Origin: JAFGQE01 sp046484775
GTDB lineage: Bacteria; Bacillota; Clostridia; DUPQ01
Direction of reading: 5' to 3'
Assembly (NCBI GenBank): GCA_046484775.1
Contig: JAWOIG010000106.1
Location: forward strand, 1 to 11,355
Length of the DNA: 11,355 nucleotides
Of this stretch, positions 1-6,647 are shown piece after piece. Every line of letters starts with the position of its first letter. Positions within the stretch are counted from its first letter, which is position 1. The notes beneath the pieces were generated by a model. It made no database searches and had not been told where the DNA came from. It saw nothing but the letters and a program-made list of their open reading frames with translations. Both the position numbers and the translations under genes were made by a program.

Positions 1-16
1 TCAGAATATTGTTCAC
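1..16 (-). CDS. 5' end of an unidentified leftward gene (about 5 codons visible)
   Basis: Reading the minus strand, a GTG codon at 16-14 is followed by in-frame AAC AAT ATT CTG before the window ends. It is preceded, with a 7-base gap, by a purine-rich AAAAGGGGG (24-32) that fits a Shine-Dalgarno site, and further upstream by a well-formed promoter (43-71). Promoter, ribosome binding site and start codon at correct spacings make a real gene likely. Too little protein is visible (M/V-N-N-I-L) to say what it encodes. The start is inferred; the neighbouring GTG at 21-19 runs into a TGA within four codons, so it was excluded. Confidence 0.5.
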
Positions 17-42
17 GACCACACCCCCTTTTCTATGCTAGT

Positions 43-71
43 ATTATAGCCCCATACGCCTTTTGCTTCAA
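43..71 (-). promoter_or_regulatory. Sigma-A type promoter for the leftward gene at the window edge
   Basis: On the minus strand, TTGAAG (66-71) and TATAAT (43-48) are separated by exactly 17 bases. The -10 is perfect and the -35 matches four of six consensus positions. Transcription would start near position 36 and give a short leader carrying the AAAAGGGGG ribosome binding site at 24-32. This is a direct sequence match; activity is inferred. Confidence 0.6.
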
Positions 72-294
72 TACATGCCGCTTTAGAGTTTAAGTAAGCA
101 GTGTGTGTACAGCTTTTGCTTTAGCGTATAAGCCGGTTTAGGCGATATGCACCGAATTCAATTGTAACCGGAATTATTTATGCTGAATCTATCCGAATGG
201 ATCGATAGCCGAACTATATTGTTTCTGAGGGCCTTGCTTATGTGACATTCCATACATCTTACTATTCAACGGTTGCGGATTTTTGCGTTGTTTA
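72..294. other. Divergent intergenic spacer with no recognised gene
   Basis: Together with the flanking promoters, this is the non-coding stretch between the leftward edge gene and feoA. It is AT-rich, and open frames across it are short and lack a ribosome binding site. Only weak inverted repeats were seen (for example CTATC...GATAG around 188-207), without a T-tract or riboswitch-like conserved core. A regulatory role beyond hosting the two divergent promoters is not supported by what can be seen. Confidence 0.6.
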
Positions 295-323
295 TTGACA
301 ATGATTTTCATTAGCATTATACT
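295..323 (+). promoter_or_regulatory. Near-consensus sigma-A promoter of the feo operon
   Basis: TTGACA at 295-300 is a perfect -35. TATACT at 318-323 is a five-of-six -10, and the spacer is exactly 17 bases. The expected start of transcription is around 328-331, so the ribosome binding site GGAGGT (330-335) would lie at the very 5' end of the mRNA and the leader before feoA would be only about 12-15 bases. Such a strong basal promoter fits a gene set controlled by repression. Confidence 0.75.
297..315 (+). promoter_or_regulatory. Fur-box-like operator inside the feo promoter
   Basis: GACAATGATTTTCATTAGC matches 15 of 19 positions of the classical Fur box GATAATGATAATCATTATC. Its core AATGA-TTT-TCATT (300-312) is a perfect inverted repeat. 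It begins within the -35 element and fills the spacer, so a bound repressor would block RNA polymerase. In known iron-replete repression, Fe(II)-loaded Fur binds such sites in front of feo genes, and this operon itself ends with a Fur-family gene. The match is seen directly; identity of the bound regulator is inferred. Confidence 0.7.
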
Positions 324-342
324 GGGGATGGAGGTACGCATC

Positions 343-561
343 ATGAGACACAGACGCCACCAGTGCGGCCGGTACAGGGTTGCCGGCATGCCGCTCAGCA
401 AGGACGTGTGCAAAAGCATGTCCTGTTACGGAATCAGGCCCGGGGCCGACATACAGGTTCACAATGTCAATAAGTCCGGTGTTATTCTTTATGTTGACGG
501 CGTTCGCGTCGCTATATCGCACGATGTCGCAAAGGATCTTGAATTATGCAAAAAGACCTGA
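343..561 (+). CDS. feoA: FeoA, SH3-like ferrous iron transport accessory protein
   Basis: This 72-aa protein has the size and pattern of FeoA, a small cytoplasmic SH3-like protein that works with the FeoB iron permease. The recognisable core runs from about residue 9 to 68: a first strand (CGRYRVAGMP), a helix ending in the family turn 'YGIRPGADIQV' (the usual 'MGLTPGTxVEV'), then paired strands around 'GVILYVDGVRVAIS'. The start at 343 was chosen because GGAGGT (330-335) lies 7 bases upstream and the promoter's predicted transcription start is near 330; an in-frame ATG at 283 lies upstream of the promoter and would not be transcribed. The His/Arg-rich start (MRHRRHQC) is not typical of the family. 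The gene overlaps feoB by 16 bases, implying translational coupling. The similarity is modest in the middle, but the context makes the call secure. Confidence 0.85.
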   Translation: MRHRRHQCGRYRVAGMPLSKDVCKSMSCYGIRPGADIQVHNVNKSGVILYVDGVRVAISHDVAKDLELCKKT

Positions 562-2336
562 GCACCTCCCGTGTAATCGCCCTTCTCGGGGCACCGAACT
601 CAGGAAAGACCACCTTGTTCAACTCGCTTACGGGCCGCCATGCGCAGACAGGCAACTGGCCCGGTGTTACTGTTGACATTAAATCAGCCCCCCTACGGCA
701 GAAACCGGGGTATCTGATATATGACCTGCCGGGTGTATATTCCTTGCACCAGTCCTCCTCCCCCGAGGAAAAGACGGCTCAGAAATATCTGAATTCGGGA
801 AAACTCTCAGGTGTAATCTGCATGGTTTCGGCGGATCAGCCGCGGGTTGGCCTGTCGCTCGCCCTGCATGTCAAGCAGCATGGCATACCCGTCGCAATAG
901 CATTGATCAGATCCGATTACCTATCAAGACACAGGGGAAGCCTCGATATCGCCGGATTATCTGAACTTTCGGGAATCCCCGTGGTCATGCTTCCAAAACC
1001 AGCCAAGGTCAATACGGCTGAATTCCTGGCCGAGTCCGGACTCCTTGAGGTTTCGACTTCGGCGCTTCCGGGAAGCATCGGCGATTGTCCGCTGAACATA
1101 GATGAAGTCAACAAACTTCTTCAAAAAGTGTTCATCCCCCCCGAAACCGACAAGGCAACCATATTGCTTGATTCCATACTCCTGAAAAGATTGCCTTCCA
1201 TGGTCTTCTTTGTTCTTTTACTTCTTTTTGTCATGTTCCTTGCATTCGGGCCTCCCGGCGCATTGCTTACCGGACTTGCGGAGAAAGGCATTTTCCGGGC
1301 GGGCGAATGGATTGCCCGCTCCCTCGCCGATGGCGGTGCATCCGGCTGGATAATTTCTTTGATACAGGACGGCATCATAGCGGGAGTCGGAGGCGTTTTG
1401 GTTTTCGTACCGCAGTTCTTTGTGCTGTTCCTGATGATGGGCATACTTGAAGCAAGCGGATATATGGCTCGCGCCGCCTTCATACTCGATTCCTTTATGA
1501 AGAAGATAGGCTTAAGCGGCAAATCCGTGATTCCGTTCGTGCTCGGTTTCGGCTGCACGGTCCCCGCCCTTGTGTCGACGCGGGCTCTCCCCAAAAGGGA
1601 CAGGTTCATAGTCATGGCCACCGTTCCCTTTGCATCATGCGGGGCAAGGCTACCGGTTTACGCGGCATTTGCAGCGGTCTTTTTCCCGCAGGGCAAATGG
1701 ATACTGATTCCCGCCTTATACTTCGGCGGAATACTTGTCGCCGTAACCATATCATCGATATATGCCAGAGCGTCAAAACGCACGACATATCCTTTCATCA
1801 TGGAACTCCCGTCATACAGGTTCCCCGCCGCGGGCGAACTGCTTGGATATGCGGGAAGGCAGGCCCTGACATTCATCAAAAAGGCAGGCACAGTGATATT
1901 CCTGGCTTCAATTGTAATCTGGGCTCTTATGACCTACGGTCCGGGCGGAGCCGCCGCAGTGCCCGGGGATAGTTTTCTGGCCGCGGCCGGAGGATTCCTT
2001 GCCCCGTTGCTCAACCCTCTCGGCTTTGGCGAGTGGAGGGCCGCGACAGCCCTTATTTCCGGACTTGTCGCGAAGGAAGCAGTCATCGGAACACTGTCGA
2101 TACTTGGAGGCGGTTCAGGTGTTTCGGCGGCGCTGGGAAGCATTTTCAACGCCCGTTCCGCTCTGTCGTTCCTTGTGTTCGTTTTGCTTTATATTCCGTG
2201 CGTGGCTGCGCTTGCAACGCTTTGGGTGGAACTTGAGAAAAAAGCAAGGATCATTGTGATTGTAGCCGGCCAGCTTGCCATAAGCTATTCCCTGTCGGCT
2301 TTGGTTTACCTTGCATCGGGTATATTTATTAAATGA
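546..2336 (+). CDS. feoB: FeoB, ferrous iron permease with a divergent, shortened NTPase domain
   Basis: The protein is the Fe(II) permease of the cytoplasmic membrane, 596 aa against about 650-770 for most FeoB. The N-terminal G domain (about 8-165) shows G1 GAPNSGKTT (15-23), G2 Thr42 in GVTVD, and G3 DLPG (60-63). The G4 motif NxxD reads IRSD (121-124), so its Asn is lost, and the G5 'SA' loop is replaced by LPKPAK. The stretch from about 165 to the first membrane helix (about 217) is much shorter than the usual helical domain. The membrane part keeps both gate signatures: SGYMARAAFILD (304-315) with GFGCTVPA (334-341), and PFASCGARLPVY (361-372); it also has LISGLVAKEAVIGTL (503-517) and a final LLYIPCVA block. 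Start: ATG at 546 with AAAGGAT 8 bases upstream, overlapping feoA. It is co-transcribed with feoA, the Cys-rich protein and the Fur-family gene. Iron transport is known for the family; altered nucleotide specificity is inferred. Confidence 0.93.
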   Translation: MQKDLSTSRVIALLGAPNSGKTTLFNSLTGRHAQTGNWPGVTVDIKSAPLRQKPGYLIYDLPGVYSLHQSSSPEEKTAQKYLNSGKLSGVICMVSADQPRVGLSLALHVKQHGIPVAIALIRSDYLSRHRGSLDIAGLSELSGIPVVMLPKPAKVNTAEFLAESGLLEVSTSALPGSIGDCPLNIDEVNKLLQKVFIPPETDKATILLDSILLKRLPSMVFFVLLLLFVMFLAFGPPGALLTGLAEKGIFRAGEWIARSLADGGASGWIISLIQDGIIAGVGGVLVFVPQFFVLFLMMGILEASGYMARAAFILDSFMKKIGLSGKSVIPFVLGFGCTVPALVSTRALPKRDRFIVMATVPFASCGARLPVYAAFAAVFFPQGKWILIPALYFGGILVAVTISSIYARASKRTTYPFIMELPSYRFPAAGELLGYAGRQALTFIKKAGTVIFLASIVIWALMTYGPGGAAAVPGDSFLAAAGGFLAPLLNPLGFGEWRAATALISGLVAKEAVIGTLSILGGGSGVSAALGSIFNARSALSFLVFVLLYIPCVAALATLWVELEKKARIIVIVAGQLAISYSLSALVYLASGIFIK

Positions 2337-2346
2337 GGATACTATT

Positions 2347-2511
2347 ATGGATATAATTTTAATCGGTTTATTGATACTGGCCGCCGCGGGGGCGATATTC
2401 TACATGGCCCGAACCCGGAAGTCCGGGGGCTGCGCATCCTGCCCATACAACGACGGCTGCGGCATCCACGGCTCCTGCGCATCCGAAAAACGGAAAGAAA
2501 CGGAGGATTGA
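2347..2511 (+). CDS. FeoB-associated Cys-rich single-span membrane protein
   Basis: This is a 54-aa protein with one N-terminal membrane helix (about residues 3-21, ILIGLLILAAAGAIFYM) and a short cytoplasmic or peripheral tail. The tail carries four cysteines, C29-x2-C32-x5-C38-x5-C44, followed by a charged end. This is the layout of the small 'FeoB-associated Cys-rich membrane proteins' found downstream of feoB in many Firmicutes. Their exact role is unsettled; binding iron or an Fe-S cluster, or assisting FeoB, has been suggested from context. The start is ATG 2347, with GAGGAT (2335-2340) overlapping the feoB stop; the gap after feoB is 10 bases. The gene is followed 7 bases later by the Fur-family gene, so it sits inside the operon. 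Confidence 0.85.
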   Translation: MDIILIGLLILAAAGAIFYMARTRKSGGCASCPYNDGCGIHGSCASEKRKETED

Positions 2512-2518
2512 CGGAATT

Positions 2519-2986
2519 ATGAAAGATCTTCTCAAGGATACCGGGATGCGCTGGACGCGCCAGCGGCAACTTATATATGACGAGATACTAAGGCGAAAGG
2601 GCCACTTTTCGGCAGAGGTAGTATGGAAGAAACTTAAGGCGAGACATCCGGGCATGGGTCTTTCCACGATTTACAGAACCCTTCAGCTGCTCGAAGATAA
2701 AAAAATCATTAAAAGGATACCCATCGGAGGAGAGACGACAATATATGAATGCGAGGACGGCACACCGCACGGACACCACCACATATATTGCACGGAATGC
2801 GGCAAGACCATAGAAATGCACGTCGACATGCTGGATTCCATTGAAGAAATCGTCATGGAAAAGTATGGGTTTGAAATTTCGGACCACACCGTCATGTTCA
2901 ACGGCCTCTGCCCTGAATGCAGGGCCCGGCTGAAATCAGAACCTGGGGATGATGAACCTGAAGACAATCCACTCCCACAATCTTAG
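2519..2986 (+). CDS. Fur-family metal-responsive transcriptional regulator
   Basis: This 155-aa protein has the complete Fur fold. An N-terminal winged helix (about 1-75) carries the recognition-helix signature LSTIYRTLQLLED (48-60). A C-terminal dimerisation domain has the metal-binding cluster HGHHHIYC (84-91), C91-x2-C94, DHTVMF (His123) and C131-x2-C134. The two CxxC pairs are the structural zinc site; His29, Glu77, the His86-88 cluster and His123 are candidate sensory ligands. The acidic tail (about 141-155) is not part of the fold. Start: ATG 2519, with GGAGG at 2502-2506 inside the preceding gene and a slightly long spacing. It is the last gene of the feo operon, and a Fur-box-like site lies in the operon promoter, so it is probably Fur itself, repressing its own operon with Fe(II). 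PerR or Zur cannot be excluded from sequence alone. The 3' end overlaps the convergent transglutaminase gene by 51 bases. Confidence 0.88.
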   Translation: MKDLLKDTGMRWTRQRQLIYDEILRRKGHFSAEVVWKKLKARHPGMGLSTIYRTLQLLEDKKIIKRIPIGGETTIYECEDGTPHGHHHIYCTECGKTIEMHVDMLDSIEEIVMEKYGFEISDHTVMFNGLCPECRARLKSEPGDDEPEDNPLPQS

Positions 2987-5485
2987 CTCGCTGTTGAATT
3001 CCTTCCTGAATTCCCTGTAGAACAGTTCCATTTTACGCAGTTCATCCAACGGCACCGGGGCATCGTCATAGAGTATCCTGTAATAAATGCAGGTTATGTC
3101 CTTCATCGAGAAATGAGCCATGAAGTAAGCCTCGTCGATACGGGCCGCCAGCTCCAGCAGCGTCATTCCCTTCCTGATCCTGAAGCCTCTTATTGATACT
3201 ATTCCCAGTAACATCCCATATCCCGCCTTGAATCTTTTCGCCCCCCTTATGTTCCTGAAATATAAATTGCGCCCGACGGCTATAATGGTATTCAATAGTA
3301 AAAGCAACGCAAACGCCAGTGCGGTTATGATTGCGGTACGCTGTCCCTTACTCAAATTTTTGTTGCCTCCAAACGGGACATACGGTCCGCCGCCGTCATA
3401 TTGACCGGGTTCATCCAGGTTTTCATCCATATCGATGTCATCGAATATCCCTCCGTTCTCAGGAGGATCAACCGTCTTGTCTTCCTCGAGTATTTCTGTA
3501 TATGGAGGTGTTGGCTCAAAACCCACCCATCCGATTCCCTCGAAATAAACCTCAACCCACGCATGCGCATTGGAATTCAAAACCTTGTAATCATCCCCCG
3601 ATTCCGGGACCGATGGTATCAGGAATCCCTCGACATACCTCGCCGGAATGCCTATGCTCCTTACCATTGCAACCATGGCCGTTGCATAATAGGTGCAATA
3701 TCCCTTGGGCGAATCAAAAATGAACCAATCCACGAAATCCCTGCCTTTAGGTACATCGGGGACATTCAGGCTGTATTCAAAGCCTTCGTTGAAGTATTCT
3801 TCAAGCGCCTTGACTTTATCGTAATCGTTTTCATATCCTTCGGTTATTCCCCTGGCCAGCTCAACGACTCGTTCAGGCAGGGTTTCCGAAACCGGCGTAT
3901 ATCTCCAGTAATTATCCCCTGCCGTTATATATAGTTCCTTGAGGTCCCACAATGCATCCTCCATGGAGTTGGCTATGCCGATATGTTCATACGCAGCCGA
4001 GTTATTGGACAGGTAGTAAAGCGCCGAATAAGTTTCTTCGTAGAGTCCTTTCCTGCTGCTCCTTATGTATTCAAGAAAATCCCCGTTGTTTCTGTCAAGC
4101 ATAAGATAATCATAGCCAAGCGTTGTATTGAGCTTGATTTTTATTCCCGATTCCAACGTATCGTCCATCTCCGCAAAAACGGACGGTATTTTACCATAAT
4201 CCCGGAGCATGGAATAAAGCGGAGAGAACATTGTCTTGGTCTCCAGCCCCACATACGATATTTCCATGCTTCCGCTTCGATACCAGCCGGGCAGCAGCTG
4301 GGTGCCGGGCACCTGATTGAAATCCGGCCCGGGCAGCATGGTCAGTCCTTCGTACTTTTTAAATTCCTCCGCAATCCAAAGGTTTATGTCCATGAATCTC
4401 CAGCCATAGACGGGTTCAAGAAGCATGCGCCTCTCTGCATCGTACGCCTGGTATGAAAAAATGTCCTCTGCGTAGTTGACTGTCTGCGATGCCCCGCCCC
4501 ATGACTCGCCGTCGAAGTATGGCCACGACTCCCCTCTTATATATGCCGCCCTGTCGCTTTTGACATCAAGTACATAAGCATAGTCGAGGACCAGGCTCCC
4601 TCCCGGCTTGCCCGGTTCGGATGAGAACCCGGTGGTTGCCAGTGAAAAATAGTCGTATGAGCTGAAATCAATCGCCTTGTCCGCATTGAAGTCCCTGTAT
4701 TTTATCTTTTCGTCAAGCCATTCCCACAGTATCGGGTCGATGCTCTTTGGAATCATCATCGCTATCAGGATGACGACCAGCATCACAGGCACAGCCGACA
4801 CTATGAATCGTCCCGGTCTCATGAGGTTGACGGATTCGCTTCTTTTTCTTATTTCGCCGAGTTTTCGATTATAAACCTGCAGGAAATACAGTATCACCAG
4901 CATCATGAACGACAGATAGAACGCAAATTTGTTGACTTCCCGGGCCACCATCCACTGGGCTACGAAGAGCGATACGGTCATTATGAAAACCGGGGCATAG
5001 ACAAGCCTTCTTACAACGAGGAAATACAAGGCGAGCGTTATCAGTACGCTGATTGCCACCGTCGTCGCATATAACTGGTCATGCGTAATGTCCATGCCTA
5101 TCTGCCAGTCGAAAATAAACCCTTCGACCCATTGCAAATAAGAAGCGATTTCCTTTGAAATGGTCTCATTGAATCCTCCGACGAGCCATATGAAGGTGAT
5201 TATGGCCGCTGCTATAACTATTATGGAAGCAGACGCCAGCATTGATCTGCGGTTTCCGAATACAATCATGCAAACCGGCATGGCAATGGCCACCATCATA
5301 AAAATACGCATATACGAGTATATCATCCATGGGTCAAGGTCCGTATATTGGACCACCGCACTGCTCAGGGCAAGCGCCAGGAGAGCCCCTACAATCGCAA
5401 TGGCTTTTCTGTCCCCGGATTGAATTCTGTCAGCCTGCATTTTCATCGGCTTGTTTCCCGTCCTCATATACATCCCCGGCTTCAT
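2936..5485 (-). CDS. Polytopic membrane protein with extracytoplasmic transglutaminase-like domain (TgpA-type)
   Basis: Residue numbers here count from the upstream TTG (5497). About seven hydrophobic segments (roughly 30-50, 60-82, 86-107, 143-162, 166-183, 190-207, 231-250) form an N-terminal membrane block. A large extracytoplasmic region (250-715) follows, then one more helix (about 719-742) and a cytoplasmic DUF4129-like tail (about 750-853). The transglutaminase-like core is PKGYCTYYATAM (nucleophile Cys601), SNAHAWVEV (His645) and GWVGFEPTP. The third triad position, usually Asp, is Glu661, as also occurs in relatives. Such proteins are thought to cleave or crosslink peptides or proteins at the envelope; the substrate is unknown. 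It is the last gene of the MoxR-DUF58 operon. The start was set at ATG 5485 with GAGG 6 bases upstream; TTG 5497 and ATGs at 5473, 5467, 5446 and 5440 are alternatives. It overlaps the DUF58 gene by about 56 bases, suggesting coupled translation. Confidence 0.9.
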   Translation of the reverse strand: MKPGMYMRTGNKPMKMQADRIQSGDRKAIAIVGALLALALSSAVVQYTDLDPWMIYSYMRIFMMVAIAMPVCMIVFGNRRSMLASASIIVIAAAIITFIWLVGGFNETISKEIASYLQWVEGFIFDWQIGMDITHDQLYATTVAISVLITLALYFLVVRRLVYAPVFIMTVSLFVAQWMVAREVNKFAFYLSFMMLVILYFLQVYNRKLGEIRKRSESVNLMRPGRFIVSAVPVMLVVILIAMMIPKSIDPILWEWLDEKIKYRDFNADKAIDFSSYDYFSLATTGFSSEPGKPGGSLVLDYAYVLDVKSDRAAYIRGESWPYFDGESWGGASQTVNYAEDIFSYQAYDAERRMLLEPVYGWRFMDINLWIAEEFKKYEGLTMLPGPDFNQVPGTQLLPGWYRSGSMEISYVGLETKTMFSPLYSMLRDYGKIPSVFAEMDDTLESGIKIKLNTTLGYDYLMLDRNNGDFLEYIRSSRKGLYEETYSALYYLSNNSAAYEHIGIANSMEDALWDLKELYITAGDNYWRYTPVSETLPERVVELARGITEGYENDYDKVKALEEYFNEGFEYSLNVPDVPKGRDFVDWFIFDSPKGYCTYYATAMVAMVRSIGIPARYVEGFLIPSVPESGDDYKVLNSNAHAWVEVYFEGIGWVGFEPTPPYTEILEEDKTVDPPENGGIFDDIDMDENLDEPGQYDGGGPYVPFGGNKNLSKGQRTAIITALAFALLLLLNTIIAVGRNLYFRNIRGAKRFKAGYGMLLGIVSIRGFRIRKGMTLLELAARIDEAYFMAHFSMKDITCIYYRILYDDAPVPLDELRKMELFYREFRKEFNSELRLWEWIVFRFIIPRF

Positions 5486-6644
5486 TTCCTTCCTCAAGCA
5501 TGTCGATTATGATGCCCTGCCTGGCAAGCAGCCGCCTGTAGTTGTACACCTCTTCATCCCGCGCATCCATTGCGCAGAACCTTACGAAAATCCGTTTGTC
5601 CTGATGCTGTATCCTGGTTAGTGTTTCATACAGTCCTTTTGTAAGCCGTGTGCTGAATATGAAAAAAGTATTGTTGGAATTCTCTTCACCGAGTATTGAG
5701 TACAGGACCTTTTCAATCCCCGTATCCGAGTCAAACTCGATTTCGGCGAGCAGGTTGTAGAGCCGGTCGAAATCCTGCATGCTTGCGCCATGCCAGACAC
5801 TCAGTTCCTGCTTATAATAAACCAGGTCGACGGGGATGCTTCTGGCAAGAAAGTAGTGGGCGGTGGATACTATTTCCTCAACAAGCCTGTCCTCGTGCAC
5901 TATCCGTTGCGAAGGATGAAAATTGCTTTTTCTGAGGTCCACCGCCATGACCACCCGGCTGTCAAGCGTGCTTTCCTTGTCCGTCACGATAAGCCTCTGC
6001 ATCCTTGCTGACAGCTTCCAGTGTATTAGCCTGCTGCTGTCGCCATAGGCGTAGTCCCTAAGGTTCATCAGGGACTCCTCTCCCTTGCTCTTGTTGAACA
6101 GGGCTACCCTGAAATCCGACGGGGTCATGCCCTCCCTGATTGATCCGTCCATGATCCTTATCCTTGGATATACGACTACCGATATGAAATCGGATTTCCT
6201 CAGCGTCAGTTCGAACAGATTCAAAAAATCCCTGAATTCAATCCTGAGGATGCCGATGTCATACCTTCCCCTGTAGCCGCACTTTATCCTGTACTCCATT
6301 TTTTTGTTCCTTCCGGACACAATCGATTCGTTCTTTATGTCCGGTTTTCCGGAAACGACAGTTCCGGGCGTCTGTATGAATATCCGTAGATATATGAACG
6401 GAATCTGCAGGTCGTTGGAGAACATGCATTTGTAAACAAGCGTCTCGCCCTTGATATAAGTCCTGTCGGGGCACGATTCAAAATATTTAAGCGAATAGTA
6501 GGTTACCGCAAGGTATGTGAATGAAACAACGGGAAGGGCTATTGCGATTATGAACAGGGCCCATGGCACGGTTCCGCCGTAAAAGTATACGAAGTAAAGC
6601 GATGAAAGGAACAGTATTGAGTATATTATCCTTGATCTAGCCAT
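5430..6644 (-). CDS. DUF58 domain membrane protein
   Basis: The 404-aa protein starts with two hydrophobic segments (about 8-22 and 27-49). A beta-rich region with GYRGRYDIG (123-131) follows, then the DUF58 signature RDYAYGDSSRLIHWKLSA (196-213) leading into a von Willebrand A-like fold (about 228-360). The metal-site strand reads VMAVDLRKSN (232-241). The usual DxSxS is only partly kept (Asp236 and Ser240, with Arg in place of the first Ser), so metal binding there is uncertain. DUF58 proteins are almost always encoded between a MoxR ATPase and a transglutaminase-like membrane protein, as here, and are thought to be remodelled by the ATPase. The start ATG 6644 lies only 3 bases after the MoxR stop with no strong ribosome binding site, suggesting translational coupling. 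Confidence 0.9.
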   Translation of the reverse strand: MARSRIIYSILFLSSLYFVYFYGGTVPWALFIIAIALPVVSFTYLAVTYYSLKYFESCPDRTYIKGETLVYKCMFSNDLQIPFIYLRIFIQTPGTVVSGKPDIKNESIVSGRNKKMEYRIKCGYRGRYDIGILRIEFRDFLNLFELTLRKSDFISVVVYPRIRIMDGSIREGMTPSDFRVALFNKSKGEESLMNLRDYAYGDSSRLIHWKLSARMQRLIVTDKESTLDSRVVMAVDLRKSNFHPSQRIVHEDRLVEEIVSTAHYFLARSIPVDLVYYKQELSVWHGASMQDFDRLYNLLAEIEFDSDTGIEKVLYSILGEENSNNTFFIFSTRLTKGLYETLTRIQHQDKRIFVRFCAMDARDEEVYNYRRLLARQGIIIDMLEEGNEAGDVYEDGKQADENAG

Positions 6645-6647
6645 TTT

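Noticed and set aside
133..171. CCGGTT...AACCGG inverted repeat in the left intergenic region
   Set aside because: The arms are about 6 bases with a loop of roughly 30 bases, so it is not distinguishable from chance and has no riboswitch-like features.
283..342. In-frame upstream ATG that would extend FeoA by 20 residues
   Set aside because: It lies upstream of the -35 element and has no ribosome binding site, whereas ATG 343 has a strong GGAGGT 7 bases away.
1121..1621. 166-aa open frame on the minus strand inside feoB
   Set aside because: It has no ribosome binding site or recognisable domain and lies opposite the conserved FeoB membrane region; its composition is that of a shadow frame.
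3401..3934. 177-aa open frame on the plus strand opposite the transglutaminase-like gene
   Set aside because: It lies antisense to the conserved catalytic core and has no start context or family resemblance.
5486..5497. TTG start giving 853 aa for the transglutaminase-like protein
   Set aside because: ATG 5485 has GAGG at better spacing; the four extra residues carry no motif. The choice remains uncertain.
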